Shown here: in pieces, positions 7,924 through 16,533 of the stretch | Numbering within the stretch: the first letter of the stretch is position 1 | Layout of the letters: every line of letters starts with the position of its first letter | Source of the DNA: Hymenobacter sp. YIM 151858-1 | GTDB taxonomy: Bacteria > Bacteroidota > Bacteroidia > Cytophagales > Hymenobacteraceae | Assembly (NCBI RefSeq): GCF_025979705.1 | Contig: NZ_CP110138.1 | Location: 1 to 64,000 of the forward strand | DNA length: 64,000 nt | Direction of reading: 5' to 3' | The notes under the pieces: generated by a model | What the model saw: only the letters and a program-made list of their open reading frames with translations | What the model was told of the DNA's origin: nothing | The model's database searches: none | Made by a program: the position numbers and the translations under genes

Positions 7924-10535
7924 CGGGCGAGGGCCCCTTTGCGGGCCTGTTTATCTTCCACGAACTGGTCGACGGCGTAGTCTAGGCGCTGCACGCGCAC
8001 CGGCTCGTACTCAATCTGCCCTTCGGCATTGAGCAGCACGTGGCCGTTTTTGTCGGTGCGGGGCCGCTGCTGGGTCTGCTGGTAGAACTTGACCAGCTTG
8101 TTGAGGTGGTTGCGCTCCACGGGTTTCGACGTCAGGATGGCATCGAGCTGCGGGGAGGCCTCCAGCGCAAATACCTTCCCCTTGGCGCCCTGCTTGATGA
8201 AGAACTCGCGCAGGGCCTCCGTCGAACGCACCGACTTAATCAGGTCCATCTCGTGGCCGGTCAGGCCCAGCGGGGCTTGCAGCTGCGCCAGCGAGTCGGG
8301 GTTGACGTGGCGCAGGATAATCTTGGTGGCCGAGTTGTTGATGATGGCCGGCCCGATTTTGCTGCTGGTAATCTCGGTGATACCCTGGGTGATGATGGTG
8401 ACCGAGCCGTTGGTTTTGCGGATGGTGCGGTACATTGACTCAATGAATTCCGAGAGCACGCCCGAGAGCATGGTCCAGGCCTCGTCGAGGGCGATGTACT
8501 TGATGTCGTCGGGAAACTTGCGGAACAGGTCCAGGCTCAGCTCGGTGATGAGCATGGCCACCACCGGGTAGAGGTCCGGGTCGGCCTGCACCTTCGCCAG
8601 GTCAAAGCAGATGAGGCGGTACTCCGACAGGTCCACGTCGCGTTTGGCGTTGAGCACCCGCTCGTAGCGCCCGCCGGTGATGTACTGACCCAGCACCAGG
8701 AAAAACTGGTGCATGTCGATGTACTTCAGGTTTTTCTGGTACTGCCGGCGGGCGCCATCCAGCGGGTCGGGCTCCCCGCCGTCGCCGGGCTGGGCCACGG
8801 GCTTCTGCATTTCCTGGTCGTACTGCTCCACGAAGCGGTAGAAGCTTTCCATGCCGGGAAACTCCTCATCCTTCTGGTTCAGGCGTGGGCTTTCGTTGAG
8901 GCAGGCGTAGTACTCAATCAAAAAGCGCGAGAGAATGGTGCGCTCCGACTTGTCCAGCGCCGTGTCCTTGCCACCCTTCCACAGTGCCGCGAGCAGGGCC
9001 AGGTGAAAGTTGGTTTTCTCGTCGTTGTAGAGCCACTTGCCCGCCGCGTCGCGCGGCACCACAAAGGGGTTGAACTCGATGGGCCGCTGCGGGTCGTACT
9101 CGAAGTAGGTGTTATCGAAGTCCTCGCCGTTGAGCGACTGCAGCACGTTGCGGTAGGTGCCGCCCACGTCCATGATGATTTGCCGGGCGCCCTTCTCGAA
9201 GCGCTGCACAATCAAATTGCCGAAGGTGTAGCTCTTGCCCGAGCCCGAGGGGCCGATGACAATGGCGTTCTGGTTGTCCAGGGCCGTGTTGAACAGGTTT
9301 ACCTGCACCAGGTTGCGGAACCGGTCGGTCAGGTACTCCCCTACCGGGTCGGTTTTGTAGGTGGCCGTCCAGTGGGTGTAGCAGGCGCCGCGGTCGGCGG
9401 TGCTCGTCAGCCAGCGGTCCGGCACTTGCCAGGCGTTGCCGGGCAGCAGGCCAAAGAACACGGGCAGGGCCAGGTAGCTTTCCACCACGCTCTCAGTGCC
9501 GAACATGTAGCGGAAGGCTGCCGTGGCCCGCTCCACGTTCTCGCGTCGGCTGGTGTCGTTCGTGTCCCAGAGCACGCACGAGAGGTGCAGGCCCACAATC
9601 TGCTTGTTTTCGGCTCGCACTTCCGCCGTGAACTCCTCGACTTCGGCCGCGCGCAGGTGGTTGTCCTGGGTGGCCAGAAACGAAAGGGAGGCGTTGAGCT
9701 TGCGGTCGGTATCCAGCGAGCTGAGCTCGGCGCGGGTATCCTGAATCAACAGGGCCTGGGTCAGCACGTGCGGGCACTGCAGGATGTGGGTGAGCGGGTA
9801 GAGCATCGGTGCCGTGACCCCGTAGGAGTTGCGCACGGCCGGGTAAGCGTCGGAGCCCTGCCCCACCATCGAGAGCACGTTCACTTTCTGCTCGCCCACG
9901 CTGAAGGTACCCAGGTCGTTGCCAATCTCGCGCTCCTGCCGGGTGGGCTGCCCGTCGAAGTTGAGGTTGAAGTACTGCAGGTAGAGCTGGTGCATCTCCG
10001 CGCTGGCCAGCCGCTCGAAGGTGACGCCGCCCAGGTTCTTGAGGCCCTGAATGAATTCCACGGCGCAGCTTTCGGCCTCTTCGAGCGTGTGCACGAGCTG
10101 GGCAAACGGATTCTTGAGCACGGCCTCGCCGGCGCGGGCCACCAGGGCATTCACCGCGTTGGTTTTGGGCGATTTGACGGCTACCGGGGCGAAGGAGAGG
10201 AACAAGTACGACTTCTGAAACAGCACCAGCCGCTCGAAGAAGTGCTTGTTCATCTTGTTCTCGAAGTAGGTCTGCTGCGTTTTGTCCTCGCGGTAGGGGC
10301 GGTCGTAGTAGATGTCGGTTTTCTGCACAATGGTGCCCACCGGCAGGGGCCGGAGCACGCCTACCAGCGCGGTCTGGAAGGCTTCGTAGTCGTCCGAGGT
10401 CCAGCTTTCCATCTCGGCGGGCTCCACGCGGAAGCCCACCGCGACGCGGCCGTCCTTGAAGACTACCTTGTCGCCCTCGAAGCTGTGCACGGGCATCACG
10501 GCGTTAAACGCGGCCGTTTTGGGCTTTTTGGTCAT
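7920..10535 (-). CDS. traG: Conjugation ATPase TraG (VirB4-like)
   Basis: The 871-residue ATPase has an N-terminal CagE/TrbE-type domain and a C-terminal P-loop domain. Walker A, GPSGSGKSYTF, is near residue 435, and a Walker B, YIALDEAW, is near residue 685 followed by TIITQGITEI. This is the TraG/VirB4 energy source of the Bacteroidota mating channel, anchored at the inner membrane and required for pilus biogenesis and DNA transfer. Length is typical for the family. It overlaps traF by about 32 bases at its start and traJ by 4 bases at its end, indicating tight coupling. Confidence 0.95.
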   Translation of the reverse strand: MTKKPKTAAFNAVMPVHSFEGDKVVFKDGRVAVGFRVEPAEMESWTSDDYEAFQTALVGVLRPLPVGTIVQKTDIYYDRPYREDKTQQTYFENKMNKHFFERLVLFQKSYLFLSFAPVAVKSPKTNAVNALVARAGEAVLKNPFAQLVHTLEEAESCAVEFIQGLKNLGGVTFERLASAEMHQLYLQYFNLNFDGQPTRQEREIGNDLGTFSVGEQKVNVLSMVGQGSDAYPAVRNSYGVTAPMLYPLTHILQCPHVLTQALLIQDTRAELSSLDTDRKLNASLSFLATQDNHLRAAEVEEFTAEVRAENKQIVGLHLSCVLWDTNDTSRRENVERATAAFRYMFGTESVVESYLALPVFFGLLPGNAWQVPDRWLTSTADRGACYTHWTATYKTDPVGEYLTDRFRNLVQVNLFNTALDNQNAIVIGPSGSGKSYTFGNLIVQRFEKGARQIIMDVGGTYRNVLQSLNGEDFDNTYFEYDPQRPIEFNPFVVPRDAAGKWLYNDEKTNFHLALLAALWKGGKDTALDKSERTILSRFLIEYYACLNESPRLNQKDEEFPGMESFYRFVEQYDQEMQKPVAQPGDGGEPDPLDGARRQYQKNLKYIDMHQFFLVLGQYITGGRYERVLNAKRDVDLSEYRLICFDLAKVQADPDLYPVVAMLITELSLDLFRKFPDDIKYIALDEAWTMLSGVLSEFIESMYRTIRKTNGSVTIITQGITEITSSKIGPAIINNSATKIILRHVNPDSLAQLQAPLGLTGHEMDLIKSVRSTEALREFFIKQGAKGKVFALEASPQLDAILTSKPVERNHLNKLVKFYQQTQQRPRTDKNGHVLLNAEGQIEYEPVRVQRLDYAVDQFVEDKQARKGALAR

Positions 10536-10830
10536 GGTTGGGAGTAGGAAGGGGCCCCACCGCCAGGCGGCGGGGCTGGATGAAGGTGAAGGAGAGCCAG
10601 CCCATCAGAAAGCCGGGCGCCTGCCGCTTGCTCAAGTAGCGCAGGCCCAGAATCAGGCCCAACTCCACCAGGATGACGAGCAGGTACACCAGGCGCGGAA
10701 TCTTGACGGCCATGCCCAGAAAGCCGAGCAGCAGCACCGAGCCGATGAACAGGCCGACCATAATGCCCAGGTCCTGAATGTTCATGCCCAGCACCTGGGC
10801 GGGCCGCTCAATGGATTTGTAGGAGCGCAT
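10504..10830 (-). CDS. traF: Conjugal transfer protein TraF (DUF4133, VirB3-like)
   Basis: The 108-residue protein has two adjacent hydrophobic helices (about 22-45 and 47-65) after a short N-terminal segment, then a basic tail. The pattern and length match the DUF4133/TraF family, the VirB3-like small membrane protein that partners with the VirB4-type ATPase. Consistent with this, its 3' end overlaps the traG start by 32 bases. It starts 6 bases after the traE stop. Confidence 0.8.
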   Translation of the reverse strand: MRSYKSIERPAQVLGMNIQDLGIMVGLFIGSVLLLGFLGMAVKIPRLVYLLVILVELGLILGLRYLSKRQAPGFLMGWLSFTFIQPRRLAVGPLPTPNHDQKAQNGRV

Positions 10831-10836
10831 GGCCGG

Positions 10837-11256
10837 TTAGCGTACGCCCCCGTCCCCGCCACCCACGGCGCTGACCAAATCGTCCTTGAACAGCTGGAAG
10901 CCGAACCACAGAATCACGCCGCCCACGAGCCAGCCCAGGGAGCCCAGGGCATCCGGTGCCCCCTGCACGAACTTCATCACCACCCGAATCAGGCCCACGA
11001 TGAGCACAATGGCGAAAATGACCTGCACGATGCCCACGACGGTTTCCTGCACGCCTTCGAGCGCGGCGGCGGCGCCCCCGCCGCCCAGCTGCGCCCGGGC
11101 CGGGCTGGTGGCCAGGGCCAGGGTGGTGAGCAGGGCCGCTATGCGCTGCTCGGCTTTGGAAGGCTGGTAGCTCCGGCCGGCCGCAGCCAGCGTGTGCATC
11201 GTTTCAGTTGCCGTTGCGGCGTGGGTACTGGCCCGGGAAAGAAGGTTGGTTAGCAT
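10837..11256 (-). CDS. traE: Conjugal transfer protein TraE (DUF4134, VirB2-like pilin)
   Basis: The 139-residue precursor has a long N-region, a hydrophobic segment (about 40-52) ending in ATSPARA, which looks like a signal-peptidase site, and a short mature part with two hydrophobic helices (VGIVQVIFAIVLIVGLIRVV and GWLVGGVILWFGFQLF). This is the VirB2-like pilin arrangement of Bacteroidota TraE. A second Met at residue 20 could be the true start, giving a more normal signal peptide. It is the first recognisable channel gene after the membrane-anchored 227-aa protein. Confidence 0.75.
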   Translation of the reverse strand: MLTNLLSRASTHAATATETMHTLAAAGRSYQPSKAEQRIAALLTTLALATSPARAQLGGGGAAAALEGVQETVVGIVQVIFAIVLIVGLIRVVMKFVQGAPDALGSLGWLVGGVILWFGFQLFKDDLVSAVGGGDGGVR

Positions 11257-11313
11257 AGGAAGAAGGTTGGGTGAATACAGGGCGCTTATCTCCCCGAAAA
11301 GCAGGTGTGGCAG

Positions 11314-11997
11314 TTAGGAGGGCTTGGCGGTGGGCACGGGGCTGCCGGCGCCGGGGAACAGGTCGTTCAGGGCAGCGCGCTGGGCGGCCGCGTCCGCGCT
11401 CATGCGGGCCCGGCGCTGCTGGCGCAGGGCGATTTCGGCGGCGCGGTTGGCCTGGTCGTTGGCCGTGGGGGCCGGCGCGGTGAGGGGGTTGTGAAACAGG
11501 GCTTCGGCCGGTTCCTCATCCGGGTCTGACGCGGGTAGGGACGCCGCCGGTACCGCCGCGGGGGCCTCGTCTACTGTATCCAGCAGCACGGCAACGGCCC
11601 CCGCCGCGTGGCGAATCGAGGCCGGCCGCTGTGCTTCGTCGGTTACCGGCCCGGGGGCATCTTCCGGCGCTTCCGGAGGAGCTGCTTGCGGGCTGTTGGC
11701 CACATCGTCTGCGGGGACTATTTCTGCCGGCAACTGGTCCGGCGCCGGGGCTTCGAGGTCTTCGGCGGGCAGCAGGCTGGCCAGGGCCGCGCCAGCTGCG
11801 GCGGACCCGGCGGGCACAGCTGCTTTAGGAGTATCCCCAGCAGGCGCGTAGTGAAAGGTGCGCAGGGAATGATGGTTGCGGGTGGCCGTTGCGGCCGGGG
11901 CTGCTGGTCTGCCGCTGCCCTTAAACCGCCACCACAGCAGCGCCGCCAGCGCGACCAGGGCTAGGACAACCACCAACAAGAGTATTCCGGAACGCAT
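11314..11997 (-). CDS. Membrane-anchored low-complexity protein, first gene of the tra operon
   Basis: The 227-residue protein has an N-terminal transmembrane helix (about residues 5-25, ending at WWRFKG) and a long acidic Ala/Pro/Glu-rich region (about 75-190). It ends in a charged helix with IALRQQRRARMSADAA. There is no recognised domain. It is the promoter-proximal gene of the minus-strand tra operon, with the CTAAC double-box site directly upstream. It may be a bitopic organiser of the mating complex, but that is an inference. Confidence 0.5.
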   Translation of the reverse strand: MRSGILLLVVVLALVALAALLWWRFKGSGRPAAPAATATRNHHSLRTFHYAPAGDTPKAAVPAGSAAAGAALASLLPAEDLEAPAPDQLPAEIVPADDVANSPQAAPPEAPEDAPGPVTDEAQRPASIRHAAGAVAVLLDTVDEAPAAVPAASLPASDPDEEPAEALFHNPLTAPAPTANDQANRAAEIALRQQRRARMSADAAAQRAALNDLFPGAGSPVPTAKPS

Positions 11998-12028
11998 ACC
12001 GCCCCCTTACGGCAGGACGCTTCTTAGT

Positions 12029-12044
12029 GTTAGTAAAAAGTTAG
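12029..12044 (-). promoter_or_regulatory. Candidate operator A (two CTAAC boxes 11 bp apart) upstream of tra
   Basis: Read on the minus strand this site is CTAAC, six bases, CTAAC, within ACTAACTTTTTACTAACA. Near-identical copies occur at 44942-44959 in oriV and 47247-47264 upstream of the mob genes (16 to 17 of 18 positions identical pairwise). The site lies in the 248-bp divergent region between the tra operon and the paralogue gene at 12246. The 11-bp box spacing puts both boxes on one DNA face. Confidence 0.55.
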
Positions 12045-12245
12045 TGAAAACATAAAAAATGTTTAGTCGTATGATGCGTCTACCAGCAAAAAAGGGTATA
12101 GCCAGCTTCCGTCTCAGGCGCGCAAGCAGGGAGAAGATTTGAGTTTTTCCACGAAGGCTGTGCGGCTTCTAAGCCCGATATGCGTCCTTTGGGGTATCTC
12201 TCCGATACTTCACCCCCACTGCCCCCAGCAGTGAGCCCTCTTCGC

Positions 12246-12632
12246 ATGGTACCCTCCGACCACGTTTCCGCCCCCTTGGGGTTTCCTGATTTAAGCCTAT
12301 CCGCGCCCTACAGCGAGTGCCTGCGCTACGTCCAGTTCCGCCTCAAAGCCATTGCCCAGGGCGATTTAACTTCCTTTTGTGCCCAGCATGGCCTGACCTA
12401 TACCAACGTCGTGAACCTGAAGAACGGCAAGCTCAAGCGCGACGAGCCGCGGCTGGTGCAGCGCGTGCTGCGGGCCCTGGGCATGCCCACGGAAATCGTA
12501 CGCATCGACATCGGCAGTGGCGCCAACCAGTACGTGTTTGGTAGCGCGGAGCTACTAGCACAATTCCGCGAGCAGCTGGCCTTCTTCGACGCGGCCGCGC
12601 AGCGGGCCAGCAGCCCGCCGCCGACTACCTAA
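12246..12632 (+). CDS. Small HTH-like protein, paralogue of the gene at 723-1088
   Basis: The start at 12246 gives a 128-residue product whose N-terminus lines up with the paralogue (Met followed about 11 residues later by GFPD). An upstream in-frame ATG at 12180 would add 22 Pro/Ser-rich residues with no counterpart. A segment at about residues 45-75 (LTSFCAQHGLTYTNVVNLK) looks like a helix-turn-helix. The gene is transcribed divergently from the tra operon across the intergenic region that carries operator A, which is the classical position of a regulator. No named family was recognised. Confidence 0.6.
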   Translation: MVPSDHVSAPLGFPDLSLSAPYSECLRYVQFRLKAIAQGDLTSFCAQHGLTYTNVVNLKNGKLKRDEPRLVQRVLRALGMPTEIVRIDIGSGANQYVFGSAELLAQFREQLAFFDAAAQRASSPPPTT

Positions 12633-12716
12633 ACCCCGGATAGCTTTCCCTGTCGGGCCCGGTTCGGGTGCGAAGCGGAGTTGGAGCTGTCCGGCTCCAC
12701 TCCTCCAGCCCACCCC

Positions 12717-15251
12717 ATGAACGCACCCCGGGAAAACGACCCCTCCGAGCTTGACCGCTTCAAGCGCGACATTGACCTGGTTGACTACGCCCAGCGCCAG
12801 GGCTACACCATCAAGAAGGAAAGCCGCCGCGGCGACTGGCACCACTTGGTCAAGGACGACGAGCACGTCATCGTCACGCGCAAGGGTGACCACCAAGTTT
12901 ACCTGAACACCGGCGACGACCGCGACGCGGGCTCCATCATCGACTTTGCCAAAACCCGGGGCGGTAACGGCCACGGCCTGAACCTGGGCCAGGTGCGCCA
13001 GCAACTGCGCGAGTACCTCGACGGGGCGCCCGCCCCGGCCCGGGTGTACGCCACCCCGCCGGATACCGAGCGCCTGAATAGTTTGCCCACGGGCGACCCG
13101 GAACAGGCCCGCCAGGCGGAAGAAGAGCGCCGCACCCGTCTGATATCCGAGGTGCTGGGCGTGAAGAAGGAGCTGACCGACCGCAGCTACCTGCACGGGC
13201 GCGCCATTACCGACGAAACGCTGGATAACCCCGCGTTTCAGGGACGCATCTTCACCGCGCAGCAGAACGAACACCGGAACACGGCCTTTCCCCTCTACAA
13301 CGAGCACGGGCTGGCCAGCGTCGAGCAGAAGAACGAGCACTACAAAAGCCTGTTGCCGCTGCCCAAAAACGGCATCTGGGTATCGCACCCTACTGACGGT
13401 AAAGATACGCCGGTGGAGCGCGTGGTGGTGAGCGAGTCGGCCATCGACTCGCTTTCTCATTTCCAGCTCAAGCACGGGCAGGAACCTAAGAACACGCTCT
13501 ACATTGCCACCAGCGGCACGCCGACCGAGGCGCAGGTAGCCTTGATTCAGCGCGTCATCGACAAGCAGCAGCCCCGCGAGGTAGTGCTGGCCAATGACCG
13601 CGACGCCGGTGGCCGGCAGTTCAACATCAACTACCTCAACGAGCTGCAGCCGGCCCGGCCGATGGTGCCCGTGGCCGAGCAGGAAGCCTACCGCGAGGCC
13701 TCCCGGCCGGTGGAGTGGCACGCCACCAGCGACAAGTACCACACCAGCCTGAAGGTGACTTTTCACCACGACTCAGCCGGGCAGGGTGCCGGCCAGGTGC
13801 AGCAGCTGCGCGAGCGGGTGGAGCAGATTAACCAGACCCAGCAGGACGGCCCCACGCTGTCGGTGGAGGTGCAGCGCAGTACCGAGCAGGCCACCATCGT
13901 GCGCCTGACCGTGGCCCGCGCCGACACGGCCCAGCTGGAAGTAGTCGCCCAGGAGCTGTACCGGCAGCGCGAGCAGCTCCGCCCGGAGGCGGAACGGCAG
14001 CAGGAGAGCTTTTTGCGGGTAGACTACCCCCTGGCCAAGGACTTCAACAAGGAACTGGAATACACCAGCCGGGGCTTGAGTGCCGAGCAAATCCGGGCCG
14101 AAGCCCAACGCGAGGAGCAGCAGCGCGAATCGGAGCGGCAGCAGCGGCTGGCCGAAGCCCAGCGCCAGGAGCGCGAGCAACGGGCCCTGGAGCGCCAGGC
14201 CCAGCGCGAGCGGGAGAGCACGGCCGCGGGGCAGCAGGAGCGGGCGCAGGACGATAAGCGCTTTACTCAGACGGTGCTCGAAGCCGCCGCCAGTGATGCC
14301 CCTACCCGCTCCTACCGCAGCGAGCAGGAAGCCCGCGAGCAAACCGCCGCGTTTACGCACCTGCGGGAAGCCGGCGTGGTGCTGCTCCGGGACTGGATGC
14401 ACGACAACCCCCCGCCCACCGGCCGCCGCGCCCGCGAAGAGGAGCTGACAGCTCAGCCGCAGCCCCGGGAGGCGACTGTCAGCGCTACGCCGGCCCCGGT
14501 AACGACGGGGGAAGACCGGGTGGCCACCTGGCGCGTGGATGAGTTGCTGCCCCATACCACGGGCCGGGCCGAGGCCTGGCAGGCGGTGTTGGAAAGCGAC
14601 GGCTACATCCGCACCAGTAGCATTCGCAGCTCGGTGGACGAGCAGGGCATCCGCCGGGCCGAGTTCGACATGTATTACCGCAACGAGCAGCCGGAAATTG
14701 CGCTTATTCACGCCATCGTGACCAACACCAACGCGCGGGCCGCGGCCGGCAATGAAAAGTACGTGGGCGTCAGCGTCACCGAAAGCGAACAAGACCGCGT
14801 GGAGCGGCAGCAGGCCGCCGCTGGTGCGGCCCTGCAACCGCGCACCGGGCCGACGCGTGAGCAGGCCGCCGGCGAAGCGGCGCAAACCGGGCCGGGGGAT
14901 GGAGCGGGCGTGGAGCGCCAGGTACTCATCCGCGTGGACGAAGTAGCACCGCCGGATGGGGCCCGCGGGCAAGCCGAAGCCGTGAAGGAGACGCTGGTAG
15001 CCAGCGGGGCCAAGGCCGGTGAGGTGCAAAGCACCACCGACGGGCAGGGCATGCGTCACTCGGAAATTAAAGTTTCCTACCGCACCGACCAGCCGGATAT
15101 GGCGCAGGTTAGCCGGGCCCTGGATGCCGTGGCGGCGCAGCCGGGCAGCGAGGTGGTGGAACACGCCAGCCACCGGGTCGAGCGGCAGGAGTCGGCCCGC
15201 GGACAGCAGTCCCTCGAAGCCGGCAGTAACCGCGCCGAACTAACGCGCTAA
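12717..15251 (+). CDS. Toprim/primase-like mobilisation protein with repeated C-terminal domains
   Basis: Starting at the ATG at 12717 gives 844 residues. The N-terminus (about 10-90, including DYAQRQGYTI and DAGSIIDFA) resembles the CHC2-like region of phage/plasmid primases, but without an obvious zinc ligand set. A Toprim_2-like domain follows at about 230-310 (VVVSESAIDSLS, then VVLANDRDAGGRQFN with the D-x-D signature). A long Glu/Arg/Gln coiled coil (about 445-520) leads to at least two homologous C-terminal modules (about 600-695 and 733-826). Related proteins in Bacteroidota conjugative elements are annotated as Toprim-domain or DUF3991 proteins. It probably primes or processes transferred single-stranded DNA. 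Confidence 0.75.
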   Translation: MNAPRENDPSELDRFKRDIDLVDYAQRQGYTIKKESRRGDWHHLVKDDEHVIVTRKGDHQVYLNTGDDRDAGSIIDFAKTRGGNGHGLNLGQVRQQLREYLDGAPAPARVYATPPDTERLNSLPTGDPEQARQAEEERRTRLISEVLGVKKELTDRSYLHGRAITDETLDNPAFQGRIFTAQQNEHRNTAFPLYNEHGLASVEQKNEHYKSLLPLPKNGIWVSHPTDGKDTPVERVVVSESAIDSLSHFQLKHGQEPKNTLYIATSGTPTEAQVALIQRVIDKQQPREVVLANDRDAGGRQFNINYLNELQPARPMVPVAEQEAYREASRPVEWHATSDKYHTSLKVTFHHDSAGQGAGQVQQLRERVEQINQTQQDGPTLSVEVQRSTEQATIVRLTVARADTAQLEVVAQELYRQREQLRPEAERQQESFLRVDYPLAKDFNKELEYTSRGLSAEQIRAEAQREEQQRESERQQRLAEAQRQEREQRALERQAQRERESTAAGQQERAQDDKRFTQTVLEAAASDAPTRSYRSEQEAREQTAAFTHLREAGVVLLRDWMHDNPPPTGRRAREEELTAQPQPREATVSATPAPVTTGEDRVATWRVDELLPHTTGRAEAWQAVLESDGYIRTSSIRSSVDEQGIRRAEFDMYYRNEQPEIALIHAIVTNTNARAAAGNEKYVGVSVTESEQDRVERQQAAAGAALQPRTGPTREQAAGEAAQTGPGDGAGVERQVLIRVDEVAPPDGARGQAEAVKETLVASGAKAGEVQSTTDGQGMRHSEIKVSYRTDQPDMAQVSRALDAVAAQPGSEVVEHASHRVERQESARGQQSLEAGSNRAELTR

Positions 15252-15323
15252 TCCGCTGATGCGTCGCGGTCTGGACTGCTCGGCGGGTTTGAGCTGGCTT
15301 GGATACCCTTTCCTGCTTTACGT

Positions 15324-15560
15324 ATGGCTGGTGAATGGACACGCCCGCATCCTACACCCCTCGGTTTGGGGTCCGCGAACAAAACCCCGGAGCAGCGCAA
15401 GCGCATGGTCGACCAGTCGCTGGGCATTACCCAAAGCCAAGGCCCTTACCAAGAGCCCGAATGGCTGGTGGAACAGCACGCCCGGTACATTGCCGGCCAG
15501 CTTGATTTGGCCACGCTGGGCGCCCGCTACGACGAGAAGCTAAAGTCCATCAGCCGGTGA
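15324..15560 (+). CDS. Orphan VbhA-like antitoxin
   Basis: The 78-residue protein resembles the 90-residue antitoxin upstream of fic in this window. Both have S-x2-I-x2-S-x-G-P, then P-E, then RY-x2-G-x-L and an acidic C-terminal helix. The VbhA family blocks Fic AMP-transferases with an inhibitory helix. The usual S/T-x3-E-G motif is not intact here: the Glu position is Gln-39. No Fic toxin lies nearby. It follows the Toprim gene by 72 bases in the same direction and may be co-transcribed. Confidence 0.6.
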   Translation: MAGEWTRPHPTPLGLGSANKTPEQRKRMVDQSLGITQSQGPYQEPEWLVEQHARYIAGQLDLATLGARYDEKLKSISR

Positions 15561-15637
15561 GTGGTCAGGCCAATGACCAGTGCCCGCAGACTGGTCAGGT
15601 CCAAGGAACATTGCCCATCGGTGCGTAATTTCCGTGC

Positions 15638-15802
15638 ATGGGACGTTTGCACAAAGGCTACGCACACTTGCACCGGGAGCTGAGCCTGCTGCTGGTGGAC
15701 GAGCACGGCTGCCTGGTGCTGCGCCTGTTTATGCGCGCTGAATGCCGGTTGGTGCGGGGCCTGAAGGTGGTGCGGGGGCGGTATTTGTTTTTCGCCTGCT
15801 AG
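15638..15802 (+). CDS. Small basic protein, 54 aa
   Basis: This short frame starts at ATG 15638 and ends at TAG 15802. The product alternates hydrophobic and basic residues (LSLLLVDEHGCLVLRLF, then a VRGRYLFF tail), so it reads like a compact beta-sheet protein rather than noise. It stands just upstream of the sigma factor promoter element and ends inside a stem-loop. No family was recognised. It may be a genuine small gene or a decayed remnant. Confidence 0.35.
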   Translation: MGRLHKGYAHLHRELSLLLVDEHGCLVLRLFMRAECRLVRGLKVVRGRYLFFAC

Positions 15803-15819
15803 CGAGCAGCGTCTTTTTT
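15796..15819 (+). terminator. Stem-loop and T-run after the 54-aa frame
   Basis: CTGCT-AGCG-AGCAG forms a 5-bp stem, and CGTC followed by six T residues comes after it. The T-run is also part of the 27-bp element shared with 17901-17927, so it may serve as promoter rather than terminator. Confidence 0.35.
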
Positions 15820-15835
15820 CAGGTCGGTCGTCTAT
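15809..15835 (+). promoter_or_regulatory. Putative ECF sigma autoregulated promoter upstream of sigZ
   Basis: This 27-bp element (GCGTCTTTTTT, nine bases, CGTCTAT) recurs at 17901-17927 with only three differences. The CGTCTA part resembles the -10 element recognised by many ECF sigma factors. It lies 12 bases upstream of the sigma factor ATG, or 24 upstream of the internal ATG at 15860, so transcription may start very close to the gene. Confidence 0.5.
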
Positions 15836-15847
15836 TCACGGAACTGG

Positions 15848-16420
15848 ATGCCCTTGCTTATGCCCCCTTCCCTGACCACGGCCGCCATCTGGACGGAATT
15901 TCACCGCGAGCTGCTGGCCTTTATTCGGCGCCGCGTGCCGGACCCGGACACCGCGCAGGACCTGCTGCAGGACGTGTTTGTGAAGATTCACCTCAAGCTG
16001 CCCACCCTGACCCACGCCGACCGGTTGGCCAGTTGGGTTTACCAGATTACCCGCAACCGTATTCTGGACTACCACAAAGCCCCGCGCCCCGCCGCGGCGC
16101 AGGTGCCGGACCTGCCCGAGGACAGCAGTCCCGCGCCAGCGCTGGATTTTACCCCGTGCCTGGCGCCCTTTTTAAACCAGCTGCCGGCCAGGTCCCGCGA
16201 GGCCTTGCTGCGCACGGAGTTGGGTCCGCTGTCCCAGAAAGACTACGCGGCCGAGCTGGGCATATCCTACTCTGGGGCCAAGTCGCGGGTGCAGCGGGCC
16301 AAGCAGCAGCTGCATCAGCTGTTCACGGCCTGCTGCCGGATGGAAGCCGACGGCTACGGCAACATTCTGGCGTCTACGCCCCGCACCCCCTGCGGCTGCG
16401 TTGCCCTGGGCCGCTGCTAA
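15848..16420 (+). CDS. sigZ: ECF RNA polymerase sigma factor, SigZ type with Cys-rich tail
   Basis: The 190-residue protein has a sigma-70 region 2 (about 13-78: FHRELLAFIRRRV, DLLQDVFVKIHLKL, DRLASWVYQITRN) and a region 4 (about 105-160: LPARSREALLRTEL, SQKDYAAELGISYSGAKSRV). The C-terminus carries CC near residue 166 and then CGC and a terminal Cys, as in SigZ-like proteins. In CorE-type ECF factors a Cys-rich tail senses metal directly, so self-sensing is plausible here. No anti-sigma gene is adjacent. Met-5 (15860) may be the true start, since the putative promoter ends at 15835. A copy of that promoter element precedes the Cys-rich peptide gene downstream. Confidence 0.85.
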   Translation: MPLLMPPSLTTAAIWTEFHRELLAFIRRRVPDPDTAQDLLQDVFVKIHLKLPTLTHADRLASWVYQITRNRILDYHKAPRPAAAQVPDLPEDSSPAPALDFTPCLAPFLNQLPARSREALLRTELGPLSQKDYAAELGISYSGAKSRVQRAKQQLHQLFTACCRMEADGYGNILASTPRTPCGCVALGRC

Positions 16421-16533
16421 GAGTTGGCCTTCCGGCCAGAGCTACTGGGGAAAGGTAGTGGACGAAACAGAACGGATGATACCTTGCACACGAGCCGGTG
16501 TACCATTCCATAATCGTTTCTGCTTGCCCTTCT

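Noticed and set aside
8709-10547. 612-aa plus-strand frame opposite traG
   Set aside because: It is an antisense shadow of the VirB4-type ATPase; the product is rich in His, Val and Gly as expected from the complement of GC-rich coding sequence.
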